Positions 61,137 to 64,000 of a DNA stretch of 64,000 nucleotides are shown here, in pieces (within the stretch, counting starts at the first letter, position 1; every line of letters begins with the position of its first letter). The notes under the pieces were generated by a model. It made no database searches. It was given only the letters and a program-made list of their open reading frames with translations, and was not told the DNA's origin. Origin of the DNA: JAUMBM01 sp964441755 (GTDB lineage: Bacteria > Bacteroidota > Bacteroidia > Chitinophagales > Saprospiraceae); contig CAYTVG010000001.1 of NCBI GenBank assembly GCA_964441755.1, forward strand, positions 124,001-188,000, given 5' to 3'. Position numbers and translations under genes: made by a program.

Positions 61137-61957
61137 TGTTTGTAACGACATCTCCTTCATTTCAATTGCCCGCCTATTTTCTATATCCAGAAGTGAGGGT
61201 TCCATACTTCCCAAACAGCTGTTCAGAAGCCTGCTTGCAGGTGTACTGCCCACAGTAAACAGATATTCAATCGATATTTCCCTCTGCTCTTCACTTAGCC
61301 CATGTCAGGAACAATCTCCTGAGTCTCCTCACTGTCTTTTTTTACGGATTTTTGCCCTCTTTTTGTCCGTTGCGCCAGCTATCCTCTTTTATGAGTACAA
61401 AGCACTCAAAAGGCATCTCATCCTGTCTCCGGCAATTTCCTGATATGTTCTAACTAACACCTCTTCCAAATACTTTTCCACAACCATGTTTTTTGCTTAC
61501 CTATAACTCTATGAAAAGCAAGGATAAGCAAAAACAGACTCCCAACACATCACCTGTGGAAAACACAGGAAAACTGGCTGGTTTTCCACTGCAACCAACA
61601 GAGACCCCCTTTTTTTCGTAAACTAACATATCCACAGAGCGGAAAAATGGGGAAAAAACAGCATTACTCACACTTTTTTGTAAAAATCCACATGACCTCC
61701 CACGAAAACAATATAAACAGTTGTTTTATTAACATAAGTGTGGATAAGTTTGTATCCAGTAAAACAAAGGGGTTTTATTGTTGGATTCCTGTGGAAAACT
61801 TTTGCTTTAATGTTAACATTCCAAAGAGCCGAGAAAAACAACACCTTTTCCACATTTCAACAGCCCTGGTAATGATATTTTTTTGAAAATATTTTTTTTA
61901 TTTTAATATCATATATACAGCATTGCTGCATTTTTTGGATTCTGAAAAAAATTTGTC
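61137..61957. other. Probable chromosomal replication origin (oriC)
   Basis: An 820-base gap without genes. Exact DnaA-box matches: TTTTCCACA at 61474-61482 and 61846-61854 (plus), TGTGGAAAA (its complement) at 61555-61563 and 61790-61798, and TGTGGATAA (complement of TTATCCACA) at 61739-61747. One-mismatch boxes are at 61583-61591 and 61628-61636. The box cluster spans about 380 bases. Next to it, 61871-61910 has only 3 G/C in 40 bases, an AT-rich unwinding element; it runs up to the ctaA ATG. The section 61137-61440 is pyrimidine-rich with no boxes. No dnaA gene is in the window, which is common in this phylum. Confidence 0.82.
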
Positions 61958-63058
61958 ATGTCAATTTCTCATACACCCAAATTTTCTGATTACCCCTCGC
62001 CTGTTCGTTGGTGGGTTCTCATTGGGCTCATTATGATTTTCGGGCAGGTTGTCATTGGAGGGATCACGCGCCTCACTGGTTCCGGACTGTCTATTACGCG
62101 CTGGGAGATTGTCACGGGGACCATTCCACCGCTGAACGACCAGGATTGGCAGCTTGAATTCGATGCATACAAGGCTACTCCACAGTACCAAAAAATAAAT
62201 GCAGGCATGTCAATGCGCGAGTTCAAATTTATTTATTTCTGGGAGTACTTCCACAGGTTGTGGGCCCGATTGATGGGGTTTGTATTTATCATACCTTTTG
62301 TCTTTTTCCGCAGGAAAAAATGGCTGGATACGGTGCTTCTGAGGCGACTGCTGATTACTGTACTAATGGCAGCTGTCGTAGCTTCTTTTGGCTGGATTAT
62401 GGTTGCCAGTGGTTTAATTGATCGCCCTTGGGTGAATGCATATAAACTCACCATGCACTTGTCTCTGGCTTGTATGTTATATGCATACCTTGCCTGGACT
62501 GTGTTCAAAGTATGGATGCCGGGATTTGTCATCGATAATGTATCACCATCGCTGCGTAAGTACTTGGGCATTATCACTGTGCTGGTTGCTGTACAAATCG
62601 TATTGGGCGGAATTATGTCTGGTACTAAAGCTGCCTTATTTTATCCTAGCTGGCCAGACATGAACGGGGAATGGCTTCCTTCTGTGCTTAAAGACAGAAG
62701 CATGTGGGTATCTGATAATTTTATACAGTATGATGCTACGCTTTTTTTGCCGGCGCTTATTCAGTTTGTACACAGGTCAACCGCATATATTCTAACACTT
62801 GCTATCGTTATATTGGCCTACTTTTTATATAAAAATTCCTCAAATCCTTTGCTGAGGAGGGGGACGATCATTATGCTACTGCTTTTGTTTGCACAGGTAG
62901 CACTAGGAATTGGAACCGTCATGACAAGTATAGGGACTATTCCTGTCGGATTAGGTGTCCTCCACCAGGCAGGAGGCCTGTTACTGTTGACCGCCACGCT
63001 GTATATGTACTATTTGCTAGGAGGCTTTGCCGCAAAAAGTACCCCTTACAGCAGCTAA
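61958..63058 (+). CDS. ctaA: Heme A synthase (COX15/CtaA)
   Basis: Inner-membrane enzyme that oxidises a methyl group of heme O to heme A for cytochrome oxidase. The 366-residue product has eight membrane helices and four conserved His: FWEYFHRLWARLMG (about 97-110), KLTMHLSLACML, IQFVHRSTAYILTLA and GVLHQAGGLLLLTA. The N-terminal motif GGITRLTGSGLSITRWEIVTG, conserved in the family, is present at about 28-48. The ATG at 61958 lies at the edge of the AT-rich part of the probable oriC. Convergent SCP2 gene downstream, separated by two strong hairpins. Its usual partner ctaB is not in the window. Confidence 0.95.
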   Translation: MSISHTPKFSDYPSPVRWWVLIGLIMIFGQVVIGGITRLTGSGLSITRWEIVTGTIPPLNDQDWQLEFDAYKATPQYQKINAGMSMREFKFIYFWEYFHRLWARLMGFVFIIPFVFFRRKKWLDTVLLRRLLITVLMAAVVASFGWIMVASGLIDRPWVNAYKLTMHLSLACMLYAYLAWTVFKVWMPGFVIDNVSPSLRKYLGIITVLVAVQIVLGGIMSGTKAALFYPSWPDMNGEWLPSVLKDRSMWVSDNFIQYDATLFLPALIQFVHRSTAYILTLAIVILAYFLYKNSSNPLLRRGTIIMLLLLFAQVALGIGTVMTSIGTIPVGLGVLHQAGGLLLLTATLYMYYLLGGFAAKSTPYSS

Positions 63059-63076
63059 TACTACCGTAAGGGGTAC
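63039..63076. terminator. Hairpin across the ctaA stop codon
   Basis: GTACCCCTTAC (63039-63049) pairs perfectly with GTAAGGGGTAC (63066-63076), a 16-base loop holding the ctaA stop. No T tract. Confidence 0.45.
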
Positions 63077-63108
63077 AGGGAAAATTTTATTCTATTGTTG
63101 TTGAAACT

Positions 63109-63151
63109 TTTGTCCAGGCTTTGTTGACCCTGTCAACAAGGCCTGGACAAA
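63109..63151. terminator. 20-bp hairpin between ctaA and the SCP2 gene
   Basis: Bases 63109-63128 pair with 63132-63151 over a three-base loop: 20 pairs with one T-G wobble. It lies nine bases beyond the SCP2 stop. No strong T tract, but by stem length it is a likely transcription barrier or mRNA end. Confidence 0.6.
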
Positions 63152-63159
63152 GGCTTAGC

Positions 63160-63450
63160 CTAACCTAGTAAAGACTTAAGACGCATGGCAATGCCCATGT
63201 CACCCTTAATCTTTACTTTTCCCATCATGAAGGCCATCATTGGATCAAGTTTGCCTTGGATCAATGACTGAAAGTCAGCGGGACTCATGGTGATGGTACA
63301 GTCTGCCTGTTTATTTTCTGCACTTACAATATTTTCGGTACCCGAACCGTCCACGTGAACAGATTCGTCGCCGAACTGGAAAAGTATCGAGCCGGCAATA
63401 GGTTGCGCATTTTTTGCCCGCTCGGCGATGATGTTCAGTATGCTTTCCAT
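63160..63450 (-). CDS. SCP2 sterol-binding domain protein
   Basis: A 96-residue single-domain SCP2-like protein. Seen: GSILFQFGDESVHVDGSGTENIVS, CTITMSPADFQSLIQGKLDPMMAFMMGKVKIKGDMGIAMRL, the latter (with FMMGKVKIKGD) typical of bacterial SCP2 proteins. The family forms a lipid-binding cavity; the ligand here is unknown. The start is the ATG complementary to 63448-63450 (MESILNIIAERA). An aldehyde dehydrogenase gene ends 45 bases upstream on the same strand, so they may be cotranscribed; in other bacteria SCP2 and ALDH genes are often near fatty-acid enzymes. Confidence 0.88.
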   Translation of the reverse strand: MESILNIIAERAKNAQPIAGSILFQFGDESVHVDGSGTENIVSAENKQADCTITMSPADFQSLIQGKLDPMMAFMMGKVKIKGDMGIAMRLKSLLG

Positions 63451-63495
63451 AAGTATAGTATGATTGAAATGAAAATGCTATTTGAAATCGCGTAA

Positions 63496-64000
63496 TTACA
63501 AATTTTTCAAGAGCCAGTCGATCACCTTGGATTTAGTATCATTATAGGGAGGAAAGAACATTCTGAAGTCACCAAATTTTCGGTGGATGACGCTCTTTTC
63601 ATTAGAAAATTCTTTGAACCCCTGAAAACCAAGTGATTTGCCAATGCCGCTATTATTGACACCTCCAAACGGCAGATTTGGGTTGGCAAACCCAAGCAGA
63701 TAATCGTTTATGACCGCCCCTCCCGAGGAAGTATTTTTCAAGAGCATATCAATGAAAGACTGTCGTTGGCTATGGATATAAAAGGTAAGTGGTTTGGGTT
63801 GTCTGCCTACAATCTGTAGAATATCTTCAGTCGTTCTGTAAGTCATGACAGGAAGTATGGGGCCAAATATTTCTTCCTGCATTAGCTGCATATCTGGACT
63901 TACCTGACTAAGAAGCGTGGGCGCAAAAAAACGTGTATCTTCATTGTATTCACCACCTACTTCCAGCTTAGCCCCTTTCGACAGGGCATCTTTCAGGCAG
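63496..64000 (-). CDS. Aldehyde dehydrogenase, C-terminal 168 residues, cut by window edge
   Basis: The minus-strand frame enters from the right edge and ends at a stop at 63496; the start and the catalytic Cys/Glu lie outside. Family residues: EEIFGPILPVMTYRT (conserved EEIFGP), PLTFYIHSQ, SGGAVINDYLLGFANPNLPFGG and NNSGIGKSLGFQGFKEFSNEKSVI, followed by a C-terminal hydrophobic end (VIDWLLKNL). The pattern TFYIHS and the short interval to FGGVNNSG resemble class 3/fatty aldehyde dehydrogenases, often membrane-associated. The SCP2 gene follows 45 bases after the stop. Confidence 0.93.
   Translation of the reverse strand, partial: CLKDALSKGAKLEVGGEYNEDTRFFAPTLLSQVSPDMQLMQEEIFGPILPVMTYRTTEDILQIVGRQPKPLTFYIHSQRQSFIDMLLKNTSSGGAVINDYLLGFANPNLPFGGVNNSGIGKSLGFQGFKEFSNEKSVIHRKFGDFRMFFPPYNDTKSKVIDWLLKNL

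Overview
The window looks like a chromosome segment from a member of the Bacteroidota, probably close to Lewinella/Saprospira (class Saprospiria). The evidence is: type IX secretion (T9SS) C-terminal sorting domains on three proteins, two of them of the gliding-motility-associated type; repeated TAnnTTTG-type -7 promoter boxes with upstream TTG/TTTG; few Shine-Dalgarno sequences; an outer-membrane proteome of TonB-receptor, DUF5723-like and BamA/TamA-like barrels; a geranylgeranylglyceryl-phosphate synthase; and a CarB without its C-terminal regulatory domain. The lineage call is inference from these traits. I saw no rRNA, tRNA, insertion sequence, prophage or CRISPR array.

Layout. 0-8 kb: a translation/transcription block (lepA, rpmH, frr, a YugP-type membrane zinc peptidase, serS on the minus strand; rho on the plus strand with a long pyrimidine-rich leader). 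8-15 kb: envelope genes (a lipoprotein/barrel pair and a TonB-dependent receptor) and an orphan Pycsar-effector-type membrane protein with a decayed HD domain. 15-20 kb: metabolic genes (flavin reductase, lgt, leucyl aminopeptidase, esterase, SDR). 20.6-25.9 kb: a co-directional set with a catalytically stripped TrpF-like barrel, a T9SS-exported peptidoglycan amidase, a geranylgeranyl-reductase-family flavoprotein, an unknown membrane protein and a ferredoxin/flavodoxin-NADP reductase. 26-43 kb (minus strand): M14 peptidase, cyclase-family hydrolase, NAD kinase, a POTRA/barrel protein, a 1539-residue SprB-repeat adhesin with a cohesin-like module, imidazolonepropionase, a thioredoxin-SPOR protein, a GlcD/GlcF-type oxidase and a LolC/FtsX-like permease. 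43-54 kb: an ECF sigma factor with a membrane/barrel partner, an HD protein, then an exopolysaccharide locus (Wzx, Wzz, Wzy/ligase, a T9SS adhesin, GT4). 53.7-64 kb: DNA polymerase III delta-prime, ricT, carB, ridA, GGGP synthase, a probable replication origin, heme A synthase, an SCP2 protein and the end of an aldehyde dehydrogenase.

The strongest non-coding find is the 0.8-kb gap at 61.14-61.96 kb. It holds four exact TTTTCCACA-type DnaA boxes, one exact TTATCCACA box and near-matches, followed by a tract with only 3 G/C in 40 bases. This is what a chromosomal oriC looks like. Other notable non-coding structures are two long inverted repeats at 31.8 kb that share an arm and so compete, strong bidirectional hairpins between convergent genes (several containing the stop codons), and a long C-rich rho leader compatible with Rho autoregulation.

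How the genes act together: the 46.4-53.6 kb block probably makes and exports a surface polysaccharide and secretes a T9SS adhesin. The giant adhesin at 32-36.5 kb may serve in attachment or gliding. The sigma factor and the adjacent membrane-barrel protein probably form an envelope-sensing pair. The GGR-family reductase and the nearby FNR-type reductase could be electron acceptor and donor in isoprenoid saturation. All partnerships are inferred from adjacency.
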